A stretch of 64,000 nucleotides of DNA from Cryptomeria japonica. Its lineage: Eukaryota > Streptophyta > Pinopsida > Cupressales > Cupressaceae. The notes beneath the pieces are model-generated. The model had not been told where the DNA came from, made no database searches, and worked only from the letters and a program-made list of their open reading frames with translations. A program made the position numbers and the translations under genes. How positions within the stretch are numbered: position 1 is the stretch's first letter; every line of letters starts with the position of its first letter. The DNA lies in the NCBI RefSeq assembly GCF_030272615.1, contig NC_081412.1, positions 475,487,657-475,551,656 on the forward strand, in the 5' to 3' direction. Shown piece after piece: positions 23,580 to 35,521 of the stretch.

Positions 23580-26500
23580 CTATTCTTTAGTATTCACATA
23601 AACCAGTTTTATTTCTTTTTCTTCAACTTTTTCCCTTAGAAAATTCAGTTTGATAGAAACATGTTTTGTTTTAGAATGTAATACTGGATTCTTAAATATA
23701 TCAATTGCTGCAGTGTTATCACAATATATAGTAATAGGTTCCTTGCATTTTACCTTTATGTCTTTCAACATTTGCTTAAGCCAAAGTACCTGTGTAGTTT
23801 GTTGCTGCTGCAACATATTCTGATTCTGCTGTTGATAAAGATGTACAACTCTGTTTCTTACCTAACCAAGAAACTAATCTCTTTCCAAGAAAGAATGCTC
23901 CGCCAGTGGTGCTCTTTCTATCATCCACATCTCCTGCCCAATTTGCATCTGTGTATGCATATAGATAAAAATTTTCATCTTTAGGATACCATAATCCAAG
24001 ATTTGTTGTGCCTTGTAAGTATCGGAAAATCCTTTTTACTGCTGATTCATGATTTTCCTTGGGATTACTCTGAAATCTAGAAACTATACATACTGCATTC
24101 ATAATATCAAGTCTGGTTTGTGTCAAATACAGTAAACCTCCTATCATAGATTTGTATCTAGTTGGATTAACAGGTGCAGATTCATCCCTTTGAGATAATT
24201 TGTCATTTGTAGTCATAGGTGTGCTTATCAGTTTAGAGTTCTCCATCCCAAATTTCTTGAGTAGTTCTTTCAAGTACTTAGATTGACTCAAAAATATGCC
24301 TTTATCAGTCTGTAAAATCTGCAATCCTAAAAAGAATTTTATTTCTCCAATCATAGACATTTCAAATTCATGCTGCATTTTAAGAGAAAATTCTTTGCAT
24401 AATCCATCTTCTCCTCCAAAGATTATATCATCAACAAATACTTCCATAATCAAAATGTCATCATTAGTTACTTTGTAATATAAATTGCTATCTGCATTTC
24501 CTTTAGTAAAGCCAATTTTTAAGAGATACTTATCCAATCTTTCATACCAGGCTCTTGGAGCTTGTTTTAGTCCATACAGAGCTTTTCTTAATCTGCAAAC
24601 CATATCATTGTTATTTGTCAAAGAAAATCCATCAGGTTGTTCAATATAAACTTCTTCTTCAAGATCTCCATTCAAAAATGCACATTTAATATCCATTTGA
24701 TAAACTTTGTAATCCTTGTGAGCTGCAAAGGCTAAGCATAATCTAACTGCTTCAATTCTGGCTACCGGTGCAAAGGTTTCATTCTAATCAACTCCTTCTT
24801 TCTGAGAATATCCCTTACACACTAGTCTTGCTTTATTCCTGACAACCTTACCATCTTCATTGAGTTTGTTTCTAAATACCCATTTGGTTCCAATTACATT
24901 TTTATTTTTAGGCTGAGGAACTAATGTCCAAGTATGATTTTTCTCAATTTGTCCTAATTCTTCTTCCATAGCTTTAATCCAAAATTTATCTTCACATGCT
25001 TCATTGATAGATAATGGTTCAATTTGAGAAATAAGACATACCTCTTCATTTGACAATCTTCCTCTTGTCATGACTCCTTTAAATTTGCTTCCAATTATCT
25101 GATCTTCAGAATGATTCAGCCTTACATACCGAGGTGTCTTAGTCTGTTGTTGTTCTTCAATTACTGTGGTATCCTCTAATGATACCAGAGTAACTGGGTC
25201 ATCATTCTGTACCGGTGGATTTACTGTTGGTTCATTTGTCATAATTTCTATTACCGGTTCAGAGTCTATATACCTTGAAGTTCCTCTGAATTGTTCATCA
25301 ATCTTTACATTTGTACTCTCAACAATTTTCTGTAATCTTTTATTAAAACATCTATAAGCTTTACTCTTAGATGAATAACCAAGAAATATTCCTTCATCAC
25401 TTCTAGGATCAAACTTGCCAATATACTCATCTCTTCTAATATAACATTTACTTCCAAAAATTCTGAAATACTTAAGAGTGGGAGTATTACCAAACCATAG
25501 TTCATGAGGGGTCTTACCGGTTTCACCTTTGATGTGAACTTTGTTGAATGTATAGACAACGGTGCTTACTGCCTCTCTCCAGTACACATGTGGTAGATTT
25601 GCTTCTGATAACATACTTCTTGCTGCATCCAAAATAGTTTTATTTTTCCTTTCAACAACTCCATTCTATTGTGGTGTCCGAGGTGCTGATAACTGTCTTT
25701 TGATTCCATTCACTTCACAGAATGTATTAAAATCTCTAGATGTGAATTCTCCTCCTTGATCTGATCTTAAACATTTAATTTTCTTACTGGTTTCATTTTC
25801 AACCATTGCTTTGAATAGTTTGAACTTCCCAAGTGCTTTTGATTTTTCCCTGAGAAAAGTAACCCAACACATTCTGGAATAATCATCAATAATTAGCATG
25901 AAATATCTATCACCTTGTAAGATTTTAGTTCTAGCCGGACCACATAAATCAGTGTGAATTAAATCAAGAGCATTATTGGATTTTTCTAGAATACTTTTGA
26001 AACTAGCTCTAACCTGTTTTCCAAATTGACATTGCTTGCAAATTGTATTCTGAGGTTTCACAATTTTAGGTAGATCTCTAACTGCCTTAGAAGTACTGAT
26101 TTTTACCATGCAATCAAAATTTTCATGACATAGTCTTTTATGCCATAGCCAACTTTCATCTATATGAGCAATTAAGCATGCCTTTTCACTGTTATTCAAA
26201 TGAAAGATATTACCTCTAGTTTGATTACCAGTTGCAATTTCCAAACCATTTCTATTCATGATTTTGCATTTTCCATTTTTAAATTGTAACTAAAAACCTT
26301 TCTCAACTAATTGACCAACACTTAAAAGATTATGTTTTAATCCTTCAACATAGTAATCATTGTTAGTGTTATGTTTACCATCAAGAGATATTGAACCCTA
26401 ACCTTTGATTGAACAGGCTTTGTCATCTCCGAATCTTACTAAACCTCCATTGTATTCTTGAAAGTTCAAGAATTTGCCTTTGCCTCCAGTCATGTGATGT

Positions 26501-27634
26501 GAGCATCCTGAGTCAATAATCCATTCATCCTTTGATTCAACTTTAGCTGCTAGGGCTTGTTCTACCGGTGGAGCAATAGGTACCAGTTGATCTTGTGTTA
26601 TAGCAACAAAGACCCATCCATTATCTGTTGGATCCTCATCAGAATCATCAGTCACATCTTCATTAGCAACGTAACAGGATTTATCTTTGTTTTTCTTAAA
26701 TCTGTATCTCTGATATTCAGGATTAGGTTTGTATGTCCTTCTAGCTTCTTCTCTTAGTCTAGCATGTCTATCAGGGCATCTTGAAGCCATATGACCAATC
26801 TTATTGCAATTGAAACATTTAAAGGGTGCTTTACCTTCATACTTAGTTCCAATTGGACCTTTTGGCATTTTTCTTGCAAATAGTGCTTCAAGTTCTTCAA
26901 GCTCCTCATTCTCCTTTCTGGTTTCTTCAAGTTCTCTTGCATAAAAGGCTCTCAGTCTGATTGTCAAAAGATGGAGCAGATGATGTTGATGCTTTGAAGG
27001 CCAATTTAGTTTTTATAGCAACAGGACCAAATTCCTCTATTTCAAAAGCTGAAAGTTTTCCGATCAGTGTATCCCTAGCTACTGATGTATTAGGCATTGT
27101 TCTCAACTCATTAATAGCAGTAACCTTCATTTTATATGCCGATGGCAAACCTCTTAAGATTTTTGAAACAATCTCATCTTCACTCAAGGTTCCTCCACAA
27201 CATTTGATACCTAAAACAATTTCATTTACTCTTTCCATAAAAGCAGAAATTCTTTCATCTTCTTCCATTTTCAAATGTTCATACCTGACTCGGAAGCTTT
27301 CAAGTTTTGCAATTTTGACTGTGGAATCCCCTTCATTTAGTGTTTCCAAATGATCCCAAATAGCTTTTGTAGTAGATCTATCTAATAATCCCATGATTTG
27401 TTGATCTGATAATGCACTCAAAAGTGCTTCTCTTGCTTTGCAATCATTTTCTTCATCTTTACCTAGAGTAATAGGAGCAGGCTGACCAACTACAACAACA
27501 GTATAACCATTCTTAGTAACTTCCCAGATGTCTTTACCAATGCAATTCAGATGTGTCTCCATTCCGATTTTCCATATTCCATAGTTGGTTCCATCAAGTT
27601 TAGGACTATCCTTCCTAAAATAATTAGTAGACAT
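23580..27634 (-). pseudogene. Copia C gag-pol polyprotein
   Basis: Gag starts at 27634 (MSTNYFRKDSPKLDGTNYG) and has a UBN2-type domain; a frameshift lies near 26960. An intact CCHC knuckle follows (CFNCNKIGHMASRC), then protease WIIDSGCSHHMTG, then GAG-pre-integrase WLWHKRLCHENF. The integrase has DLIHTDLCGP, IDDYSRMCWV and SDQGGEFTS with D, D and E kept. RT carries MDIKCAFLNGDLEEEVYIEQ and the FVDDII catalytic box, and RNase H ends near DIFKNPVLHSKTKH, with a frame change near 23800. Stops include TAG at about 26398, near 26292, in the integrase where relatives have Gln (PQQNGV), and near 24786. Confidence 0.9.
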
Positions 27635-27676
27635 TGGATCTCCTCAAGTTCTTAAACTTCTGCAAAAGAGGACCAA

Positions 27677-27690
27677 AGCTCTGATACTAA
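27677..27690 (-). promoter_or_regulatory. Primer binding site of element C
   Basis: On the minus strand it reads TTAGTATCAGAGC, one change from the initiator-Met tRNA complement TTGGTATCAGAGC, next to the 5' LTR. Confidence 0.85.
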
Positions 27691-27691
27691 T

Positions 27692-28747
27692 TGTAGGTCC
27701 TGGGGACAACTGAGAGGGGGGGGGGGGGTGAATCAGTTGTCCAATAAATTCAAACCAAAATCTTATTAACCAACTTATTGCTCAATACCGGTAAGATAGT
27801 TAATTGTGTCGGTAAACAGTGTTAACAGGAAATGTTGTACCGGTAAGAATTAATGCATGAAACATAAGCACAAAGTAAACCACAACACATGACACAAATA
27901 TTTGTACGTGGAAACCCTGTAAGGGGAAAAGCCATGGTGGGAAATGTTACCCACAATCAGATGATACTACTGTAGATAGTAAGTGTACAAGAGGGGTCTG
28001 CACATGCAGAAAGGCCAACAGCCTAGAGCTCACTGCTCAAACACAAATGGGAGTCACACTGACTACAGATGGATGGTTAAATCCAATGAGAATGTACTGC
28101 ACAAAATAGCATCTTCATATGCTGGATTTAGTATCGGCGTAATGCTGATATGCTTTTACAAAAACCTAGCTTCACCTTCAAATGATGTCTTCATGTATAC
28201 CTCTATTTAATCTCGCATATACCTTCTTATAATTCTTTTTCGCATTCCACACTTGATCTTACAAATAAGATCTTACATTTATACCATACCCTAAGACCAA
28301 TTTTAGTAGGTTGACTCTACAAGATATTACAATAAAACATTTTACAAATAATACAATAACCGATGCAATAACCGATTGAACATTTCGGCTTAATGCATTT
28401 ACAACAATAATAAATCATCTCCATAGCATGCCATGCTGATCTGGAAAAGATAAACCTGCCGGTGTAACCCTAGATAACCTGGACCTATTTACCGATGAAA
28501 GCAAATATGGAAATAAGAATATAGCAATGATATTACTTCAAGGAAAAGTGTCAACATGATGTCTTCAACATTACCAAGTGTCTTCCATGTCATTGTAGGT
28601 ACTGGTAAACATTATATCCTGTCGGTTAACTATATACTAGTGATTGTTGAACAATTTACTGATTGCTAGTGAATGTTGTTGGATCTCCAAAGTAGGTGTG
28701 TTAGTAGGTGTTGACATTAATGACAAAACCATACCAAAATACCAACA
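27692..28747 (-). repeat. 5' LTR of element C
   Basis: It runs from TGTAGGTC to ATACCAACA and is collinear with 22065-23116 over its full length. Confidence 0.93.
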
Positions 28748-28752
28748 CCTTG

Positions 28753-30083
28753 TTCAACCAACTGACTCTATATGGACAACAATGGGGTATTTTCTCTAAT
28801 TTCAACTTTTTTACAATTTCCAAAGATATAATGTTATCAGTAGAACCTAAGTTTATTACAACTTTACAAACCTTACCTTGAATCTTGCAGTTGAATTTAA
28901 ACAAAACCCTTCTTTGGGGTGGCTCAGTCTTCACTGGTTCCTTGAACAGTGTCCTCTTTATCATCAGGTTATATCCCATTTCTGTTGTCAATTTCACTTC
29001 TGAAGATATCACACTCCTTGCATCTTCTTGAATCAAAGTGGTTCTCCTATCACCACCATGAGAAGTTGAGGCTTTCTCTGGATACTTGTAAGCCAGGTGT
29101 CCCATCTGATTGTAGTTGTAGCATATCATATTGGAGAACTTGGATCCTCTCCCTGATCCATTTGTCCCACCTCTTTCATTAGGTCCTCTCACTTGGTAGC
29201 CTCCTTGGCTAGACTTACCCCTAGACCTTTCGTTAGGATTTCTTCCTCCAAAATTGCCTCTACCTCTGCCTCTGAAACTTCTCCCTCCTTTACCTCTGAT
29301 ACCTTTCTAATTCCTCCTCTTTAGCTTCTCTTTTGCCCTTAGGGCTAATTGGAAGCACTTGTTCATTGTCTCTAGTGCCAGGATGATATTCTCATCTTGG
29401 ATGTTCATTCTTAGGCCATTCAAGTACATGGCTACTTTCTTTGGTTCCTTTTGTTGTCTCTTTGATCTAAGACCGAGTTTATGAAACTCCTCCACATATG
29501 TATTCACATCAAGTTCTCTTTGTCCGAGGTTCTACAAATTCTTGTATATCTGCACTTCATAGTTAATGGGCATGAATTTTGCCTTGACTTTAGCCTTCAT
29601 CCTTTCCCAAGAGGTTATCATACTCTTCCCCTCCTTAACTCTCTCCCCTTGTACATAGTTCCACCATGTAAGAGTAGACCGCTTCAACCTTGCCTTTTCT
29701 AGCTTGACTCTCTTATCTTAAGGGATTTCCTTGTACTCAAAATGATTGGTCAATGCTTTAATCCAGCCTATCACCTCTTATGCTTCCATGCTTCCACTAT
29801 ATATAGGCAACCCATCTATGGTGTCCCTATTGATTGACTTCAAGGCATCTACAAATGCCCTTTGATCTACGGGTATCTCATCTACCCTCTTAGGGGCTTC
29901 CCCATCTTCTTTGTCCCCTTCTTCATTAGTGTTACTTCCATCTTCCTTATCCTTACCCTTGGTCTTCTTTAATTCTTCAAGCTTGGACTCAAGCATCTCT
30001 TCAATCAACTTCTTCATTGCATCTTGTGACATACTTTTAGGAGGCATTTTTTCAGCCTCTACTTCAACCTCTTCCTCTGACAT
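28753..30083 (-). pseudogene. Element A gag and protease N-terminus
   Basis: The frame starts at 30083 (MSEEEVEVEAEKMPPKSMS), with a lysine/glutamate-rich coiled region to about 29930. A retrotransposon gag domain follows (VGWIKAL-like, then LDVNTYVEEFHKLGLRSKRQ near 29507), then an Arg/Gly-rich tract and a decayed zinc knuckle (CYNYNQMGHLAYKYP at about 29130) in which two of the cysteines are Tyr. The protease begins at about 28890 with INLGSTDNIISL, where the active-site Asp is Asn. Several stops interrupt it, at least two (near 29533 and 29309) where Gln is expected. The frame is cut at 28752 by copia C. Confidence 0.83.
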
Positions 30084-30122
30084 ACACTAAGACCACACCA
30101 CCCAAGTGATCTTCAAAGTCCT

Positions 30123-30134
30123 GCTCTGATACCA
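30123..30134 (-). promoter_or_regulatory. Primer binding site of element A
   Basis: On the minus strand it reads TGGTATCAGAGC, an exact plant initiator-Met tRNA primer site, three bases inside the 5' LTR. Confidence 0.9.
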
Positions 30135-30137
30135 ATA

Positions 30138-31748
30138 TGATGAGGAGGTAATAAACTAAAAGGACAACCTTGAACCAATCAACCTCTAAGGTTCACAACT
30201 CAACCAAAACCCTACTACTAAAGGGTCCTACACAACACCAAGTCAATCTATAGTTCCATGTCACTCAACAATATCTTAGGAGACTCAAAGGCTCCAATAT
30301 TTCCCCTTCCAAAATATAAAAACTCTCATAAGTCTTGAGTGACTACACACACCTTTGCTTACCTGAGTGGGCTACTACTATGATTTAGGGGTTTGAAGGG
30401 CCCACTTGACTAATTCAACACAAAAACCCTTGGAGGGGTGTTCTTACAACATCTTGACACAAATGAGACAAGATTCCATGGTCTGGACTCTTCATACCAT
30501 CAATATTGACTCACTTGCTCATAGACAGACCTAATTAAAATTAGGCCTCCTTTTGGGGTAATCGGGTAATAAATTTTGATTCCAAAAGGATCTAGACAAA
30601 ATAATTATATTTATTGACACCCTTTTGGGATTTCTCCATAATATATCACTTTCAAGTTTCAATCCAATTTGCAAATATCCCAACCTATACTGCACCAACT
30701 GACCTAATAGGGCTATTAGGCCTTCTTGAATGGACACCTTCCAAAATATTGTATGATCCTCCTTGATGAATTTTCCTGACCATGGAATGTTATATCAACC
30801 TCCAAAACACTCTTCTACAACATTCAAACCCCTTCCTATGCTCTATAACTCAATTCACATGTACTGTCCTCATTCAACCGGTTTGTCACATGATGATGCC
30901 AGACCTATGGATTCTTCATCAAACACACCACAATGTTGGAGAAAAATTTGGGAACTAGATTATGACCTATCATACAACGGCCTATCATATTCCATAGTTT
31001 CAAGATTCTTGACTGAGAGTTGATAGGCCAAAATCCATTACATTAGTCAAAACCTAGTGTTTTAAGGGTTTCAGACCACCCGCTATAGTAATGCTTGCCA
31101 AATAGAACATAGATCACTTAAAAAATTCAAACCACTTGCAAAAGAAAGGTAAGTCACTATATTTTCAGGATTTTTATCATAATCATACTTACTACTCCAC
31201 CTTCAATGTAGAATCAAGAGAAAATCAGATGGTTTCTCAAAATTTCCAACACTTTGATGCTTGTATTATGCTCCAACTAACAACAAACCTACATATTTAG
31301 GTCTTTATGACCTTTATAGGTTTTTCCCCAATTACCACAACCATCTCCAAATGATTTTCAAGTGAACTAACCATTGGAATACAAAACCAACCAAAGTTGC
31401 AAAATTGTCATGACAACAAATGGACAACTTTTGCGACTTGTAACTAACTTAGACTCCAGACTACCTTAGGATCCTAAAGTCATCACATATGATTTTATTT
31501 CATCAAAAATGACTCAAACAACCCTTTGGTCACTTGGTCTCACAATTTATACCATTGTGACCCTTATTGACCCAAATTGCTATACAGGACCCTAAGTGAC
31601 AATTTGACCAACACTTGGAAAAAACTTGTCACACTCCTATTACACTGATTACATCAATGACCCATGGGGTCTCATTACATTCATCCTAGACTAGTTGACA
31701 ATGAACATGACTTGAATCTATGCCTTCATAGGTGGTTCTTCTGCACCA
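30138..31748 (-). repeat. 5' LTR of element A
   Basis: This 1611-bp LTR runs from TGATGAGG to CTGCACCA and matches 465-1773 apart from about 300 bases missing there. Its last 150 bases recur at 42926-43071. Confidence 0.92.
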
Positions 31749-31753
31749 CGAAG

Positions 31754-32250
31754 CCCAACCCTCCGATGGCTAGGAACACTAACAAAGGCACCACAAAGAA
31801 AAGGCTCACTATAGGCTTCAACGAGTCTGACTTTGAAGATGATGAAGAGGCTAAGAAGGAATTTGAAAAATAAGATATTGGCTCAGGTAAGAGACACTCT
31901 ATGTGTCTAATTGCTAAAGACAATAGAAGTTAAAATTTCACTGAGGAGGAAGTGCTTATTTTTTGTGAGGATTATGCTCCAAAAGAGGATGTTGACTTTC
32001 TTAAATTGAGGAGTTGAAGGATGACACTGATAAAAATTCAGAGGCCACTATTGAGCCTAAGGATGAAGGTGAAAGTCTAGTTCAAATGACCTCATCCCTT
32101 TTTTACGTTGGTGAGGAAGATATAAGGCTAATGCCTCATCATCCTCCCTTGAATAAAGAAGATATAATTTCCAACCTAAAGGGTCAAATTGTAGATTTAT
32201 AGGTTCAAGTAATGATCTGGAAAACAGAGTAGAGGAGTGCTGAAAAAAAA
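31754..32250 (+). pseudogene. Right half of sequence S (copy 1)
   Basis: The frame begins with a Lys/Arg-rich start (MARNTNKGTTKKRLTIG) followed by an acidic stretch (DFEDDEEAKKEFEK). It continues with stops at about 31871, 31933 and 32016 through acid-rich sequence to about 32200 and a possible coiled segment. It is not recognised. It is the continuation of 128-464 across element A and is collinear with 43077-43590. Confidence 0.45.
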
Positions 32251-33479
32251 AATCCAGATTCGTAAGGCTATCAATTAACTCTATGTCATTACATTTATGG
32301 AATTATGAGAATATCTTCTATGGGATTTGTCTTGGTGTAGAGCAAGATAAGGAGGAGAGCCAAGAAATAGCAAGACATGGGTCTCCTTTAGGAGGAAGAT
32401 TATATAGATGAAGTTTTGGACCAGGGCACTTGGTAGGACCATATGAGGAGGCTCACAAAGAGCTGGAAGATTATCAATAGTAATAATGCAGAGGTTCATG
32501 ATGGGATGCTAGGTGATGTACCTTTTTTTCTTTCTTTTTTTAATGTTTACTGGCATTGATGGCTCTAGTAGAGTTAGTAGCCTATTATGGCTTAGGTTTT
32601 ATAGTTATAGGATCTCTAAGTTTAATTTTTTGAACAATAAGTTTAATGAGGCATACGTGTTGCCTAAGACTATGGTTTTATTTTGATAATGGTACTATTG
32701 ATAGTATTTATTTGGGATTTAATCCTCATGAAACTATGACAATCTTTTATTATATTTTATTGTTCTGGGTGGAGAGTCTCTTTCAGGAGAGTTGGGTTTT
32801 GGGTTTTAGGGTTTTTGATTACTCAGTAGCGAGTTAGCCTCATGAATTTTGTTGGGTTCTCGTTGTGTGATGTTAGTTCATGTTTTGTTGTTGCTCAATT
32901 TTTCTATTTGAAGTCTTTTCTCTGTGAGGGATCAATGTCCTTTTCCCTTCTCAAGTAATAAAAAAAATGAGAAAATCAAAATAAATATCTCTTAGAAAAT
33001 ATAACACGAGAGAACAAAAAATTTCTCTATATAGGTTGAAATAATACCATGTTTGAACAATAGTAAAATATATAAGTAGACATTCATAAGGAGTAAGGTT
33101 AAATAGTTGATATTTTAATCAAAATAAGGAAGACTATATTATAGATAAGACCATATATAGAAGAGGTTTTTAATTTCTATCTTATGAGATACCTTGTGAA
33201 CAAATTTATAGAAACAATTTTTTAGTAGCCAAAAAAACAAACCAAATCATTAACAGTAGAAGAAATTGATTGTTTAATAAAGTTTCGGGGCATCATAAAA
33301 TTAGACTGAAGAAAACAATCATAGTAAATATAGTAAAAAATAGATATACTATGCTAAGAGAATAAAATGAAATCGAAATAATGACAAAAACATAAGATAA
33401 AGACTCTATTATATCTTAAATATGTTTAGTATGTAATCAAATCAAGTAGTTATACTAGATATCATTGAAAGAATATTAC

Positions 33480-33690
33480 TATTAAATTTGATTAAATTGA
33501 AGGTTATTTTCCATGTGTCCTCAACATGAAATTTAACCTAATGATACCCACTTTTTAAATCAACATTTAAGAATAATATGGCACCTTGAAGTTGATCCAG
33601 AAGGTCATCAATGTCTACGAGGGGATATTGATTTTTTATGGTGATCTTGTTTGATTCCTAAAATTCAGTACACAAAAAATATGATGAAAC
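33480..33690 (-). pseudogene. Gypsy reverse transcriptase fragment
   Basis: The minus strand translates to a gypsy RT palm piece ([18 protein letters not shown], then [11 protein letters not shown], a stop, and VKFHVEDTWK). It lies downstream of the F protease in the same direction, so it is probably F's RT. The fingers and the catalytic YLDD box are missing. A copy lies at 44815-45010. Confidence 0.75.
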
Positions 33691-33899
33691 ACAAGGGTAT
33701 GCACTCGATTTAAAGAATTAGTTAGATAACATATCATGAATATTCCTTTTGTTTTTATAATTTAAAATAATTTTAAGATGCTATTATGGATGAAAATAAT
33801 ATGTATTTCAATGTCTAGGATTATACTCTCATTAGAATGACCTCTCGCAAGTAGTTCCTGATTGTCCTCGATTAAATCCAAGTTGACCGAATGTGATTC

Positions 33900-34609
33900 T
33901 AATTCAAGTGACCTAGTTTGAGACATTGGTCCCGCATACGCATGAACTACATCGACACGCACATCTTCTTCATAGAATTTTTCTTCAGCTGGTTGTTCAA
34001 AATGATAGGAATCCTATTCCCATTCATTGGAATCTGTCTCACTAGCAGCTTGCAATCTGCAGATTTGTTCTTATAGATTTTGGTTTGTTTCTTCTATTTT
34101 GCTCGCTATTTCTTTTCTTCTCTCATATTTAGTTCTATTAGTCTTTCTATTAGTTATCCTTGCTTTATACCAGCTTCTTGTCTATTTTGACTAGAAGTTA
34201 ACTCTGCTTGGGAAGTGCCATTATTTTGTGTTTCTTGCTGATTAGAAGCTCTCTCTTTTTGTGATCTTATGTTTGTGTGTTCTTGTTGTTTGGAAGATGC
34301 TTCTTCTCTTTTGATTGCAAGTCTCTCTTGTCTTTTTTCATGTTCATATTTTTGTTGCCTAGAAGATGTTTCTTCTTGTGTAGTAACTTGTCCATACCCT
34401 AAGCCTGATTTGTGTTTAGCCTACTGAGTATGAGGTTGTATGGGTTCTAAGACACCTTATTTTCTTTTTCCAACATGACCCATTCTAGTGTATCCCTTTT
34501 TCTAAAGGATATTAAATCCTTTTCCATTTTTTTCTGTAGGTATTCTGATGTTATTTATTTTTTGTTGAACTTTTTCATCCTTGTATAGCCATTGTAACAC
34601 ATCTTTGTC
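33900..34609 (-). pseudogene. Element F protease-RT linker
   Basis: On the minus strand 34050-34400 reads a Gln/Glu/Lys/Ser-rich stretch with several copies of a QEETSSRQQ-like phrase, typical of the spacer after the protease in this gypsy group. Stops interrupt it, and 33773-33900 is unassigned. Confidence 0.4.
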
Positions 34610-35512
34610 CTATGTTTCTTCAGATAATGTCCTAGCGCTAAGAAATGCTCCATCAAATATTAGAAGAGGTTTTACAAATGGTTGTTGTTTTGAGTTTGAT
34701 GGTTTACCATAAGATTTAGGAGAAAGGGGCAACTGTGACAGTGAATATTCTTTGTTCCCTTGATCCCTTAGCTGTATCTGTTTTTCAAAACTTGACAAGA
34801 TTGAGGAAAATGATTTTTCCTTGAATCGTGTGCTTGAAGATGATGCTTCTCTATAATGTGGAACCGTGACCTCTTGTGACGATTTCAAATTGCTACAATA
34901 TTGGAATGGATTTGAGTATGCTGAAATTGTGATTTCTTGTACGTTGTACAGAAACCTCAGACACTCATGATACATTGAGGGAACAGATTGTATTTCATGA
35001 ATCCATGGTCTTCCCAAAAGTATGTTGTATGATAAATCCAAGTCTACAACTTGGCATGCTGCATCTTTCTGCAAGGGTCCTACTTTGATTGGTAATACCA
35101 TAATTTTTTTGGAGGAACACCCTTCTTTATCATATACTTTGATTGTGATCTTTTTACAGGGATCAACTACATCTTCATAATAACCTAAAGCATGAACAAG
35201 ACTTAATGAAAAAATATTCAAGCCAACTCCTCCATCTGTTAGAACATGTTTAGCACATGTTTTATGAATAAGGACTTCAATATGCAAGGGAGGGTTATGG
35301 GGATGTTGCAAAGACATGTCATTTTCTTCTGTGAATGACAAGCACTGAGGCATTGTGAGGTGTCCCACCATAGTTTGGAACTGATCTACACCAAGATCTT
35401 TGGATACAGTCGTATCTACTAGCACTCTTTCTAAAATTTCTTTATGTGTGGGTGAAAGTTTTAGAAGTTTTAAAATTGATATTTGCGTGGGAGTTTTCTG
35501 TAGTTGCTCCAC
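34610..35512 (-). pseudogene. Element F gypsy protease
   Basis: The frame aligns with B's protease region: QFQTMVGHLTMPQCLSFTEE, active-site region HVLTDGGVGLNIFSL, then VVDLDLSYNILLGRPWIHEI and a CLRF...YSNPFQYC tail. This is the same gypsy group as B and E but on the minus strand. A stop separates it from gag at about 35516. No F LTR was found, so F is a fragment. Confidence 0.85.
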
Positions 35513-35521
35513 TATACTATA

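Larger units (their letters stand above)
22065..28747 (-). mobile_element. Element C: nearly complete Ty1/copia retrotransposon in A
   Basis: LTRs lie at 22065-23116 and 27692-28747, with the perfect target duplication CCTTG at 22060-22064 and 28748-28752. The right LTR is flanked by a primer site and the left by a polypurine tract, so C reads on the minus strand. Order is gag, protease, integrase, RT, RNase H, as in copia. The LTRs differ at 9 of 180 aligned bases (22141-22320 versus 27771-27950). The polyprotein has one gag frameshift and a few stops but keeps its catalytic residues, so it is a dead but moderately recent copy. Confidence 0.95.
465..31748 (-). mobile_element. Element A: old Ty3/gypsy chromovirus with three nested insertions
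   Basis: The ends are TGATGAGG at 465 and CTGCACCA at 31748. LTRs lie at 465-1773 and 30138-31748. The target duplication is CCAAG at 460-464 and CGAAG at 31749-31753; the paralogous site at 43072 reads CCAAG, so one base has changed. A primer site for initiator methionine tRNA borders the right LTR, so the element reads right to left. Gag, protease, RT, RNase H, integrase and chromodomain follow in that order once insertions D, B and C are removed, leaving about 7.5 kb. Every domain carries stops or lost catalytic residues, so the element is dead. The chromodomain places it among plant chromoviruses; I cannot name the lineage. Confidence 0.93.
31595..33772. repeat. Duplicated block, copy 1 (A-LTR end plus S)
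   Basis: It is collinear with 42926-45088, including the final 150 bases of A's LTR, the CCAAG site, the S frame, AT-rich non-coding DNA and a reverse transcriptase fragment. A 60-base sample (33001 versus 44326) shows about eight differences. From 32260 to 33480 no gene is evident: there are long T tracts and AT-rich DNA, with a TAATAAAAAAAATG stretch near 32958. Confidence 0.8.

Noticed and set aside
22087-27729. Runs of 8 and 14 G in the C LTRs as G-quadruplex signals
   Set aside because: Homopolymer length differs between the LTRs and may be sequencing or assembly error; there are no spaced G tracts.
30123-30134. tRNA gene fragments at the TGGTATCAGAGC sites
   Set aside because: These are 12-14 base primer sites beside LTRs, with no cloverleaf around them.
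32260-32980. LINE or SINE 3' end because of the T-rich and A-rich stretches
   Set aside because: No LINE protein motif or target duplication could be placed around it; it is only AT-rich DNA within the duplicated block.
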